From positions 208,803-272,802 of the forward strand of contig NZ_NFZV01000002.1 in assembly GCF_003399765.1 (NCBI RefSeq): 64,000 nt of DNA. Reading direction: 5' to 3'. Positions 63,952 to 64,000 of the stretch are shown in pieces. The position numbers and the translations under genes are program-made. The first letter of the stretch is position 1, and each line of letters opens with the position of its first letter. The notes beneath the pieces are model-generated. The model did no database searches. It was not told the DNA's origin and was given only the letters and a program-made list of their open reading frames with translations. The stretch comes from Alkalilimnicola ehrlichii (lineage in GTDB: Bacteria > Pseudomonadota > Gammaproteobacteria > Nitrococcales > AK92).

Positions 63952-63978
63952 AAAAAAGTTGGGCCTTGCGGCGCCAAC
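63952..63978 (-). terminator. Rho-independent terminator for a minus-strand gene beyond the right edge
   Basis: On the minus strand, GTTGGCGCC, GCAA loop and GGCCCAAC form an 8-bp stem (one bulge) followed by six T (63957-63952). It implies a minus-strand gene ending just outside the window. Confidence 0.6.
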
Positions 63979-64000
63979 CTACCGCAACGATGCCGGGTAG

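Overview
The window looks like chromosome from a halophilic or haloalkaliphilic gammaproteobacterium. It has a complete ectoine/5-hydroxyectoine locus (ectABC then ectD), a nine-gene Mrp/Mnh cation/proton antiporter operon, a SUF iron-sulfur operon led by an Rrf2 regulator, a Zur/Znu zinc locus, MotAB stators, DsbB, PBP1b and an MshQ-type DUF6701 surface protein. The GC content is moderately high by eye, genes are densely packed, and 1-8 bp start/stop overlaps are common. I cannot name the genus. I saw no rRNA, tRNA, CRISPR array, insertion sequence or prophage.

Layout. 1-1613: partial DUF3422 gene and a TerB-like gene (minus). 1860-6174: RND efflux fusion protein and pump (plus). 6395-6913: bactofilin. 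7511-10216: GAF/PAS/GGDEF/EAL protein. 10369-14124: MshQ-like adhesin (all minus). 14461-16232: MltB-type transglycosylase and DUF488 protein (plus). 16181-23120: Mrp operon (minus). 23316-23665: YfiM-like lipoprotein. 23812-27257: Mla-type lipid transport operon (plus). 27294-29036: motAB (minus). 29333-30799: HDOD protein from a FliA-type promoter (plus). 30794-31653: two-domain PTPS/QueD-like protein. 31782-34855: znuB, znuC and zur (minus) facing znuA (plus) across a Zur box. 34947-37019: tsaB and an MFS transporter (minus). 37692-41128: ectA, ectB, ectC, ectD (plus). 41170-46513: YoaA-type helicase, TPR lipoprotein, mrcB and dsbB (minus). 46956-52773: fadE, thiolase homologue and fadB/J-like gene (plus). 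52822-54891: small hypothetical protein and REC-REC-GGDEF regulator (minus). 55386-57021: soluble chemoreceptor with two signalling modules (plus). 57111-63303: SUF operon (minus). 63642-63932: alanine-zipper lipoprotein (plus).

Genes that work together: Mrp and ectoines fit salt/alkali adaptation. RND, Mla, PBP1b, MltB, DsbB and the alanine-zipper lipoprotein concern the envelope. MotAB, the HDOD gene, the chemoreceptor and two cyclic-di-GMP proteins form a motility/signalling theme.

Two points deserve most attention. First, the thiolase homologue in the fadE operon has lost all three thiolase catalytic residues (Cys to Glu, His to Asp, Cys to Ala), and its hydratase/dehydrogenase partner has an altered hydratase acid, so this looks like a pseudo-thiolase operon. 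Second, at least 14 single-base frameshifts, nearly all in short homopolymers and several in genes expected to be essential (sufB, sufC), indicate consensus indel errors in this assembly rather than true pseudogenes. I annotate those genes as full-length with a marked frameshift.
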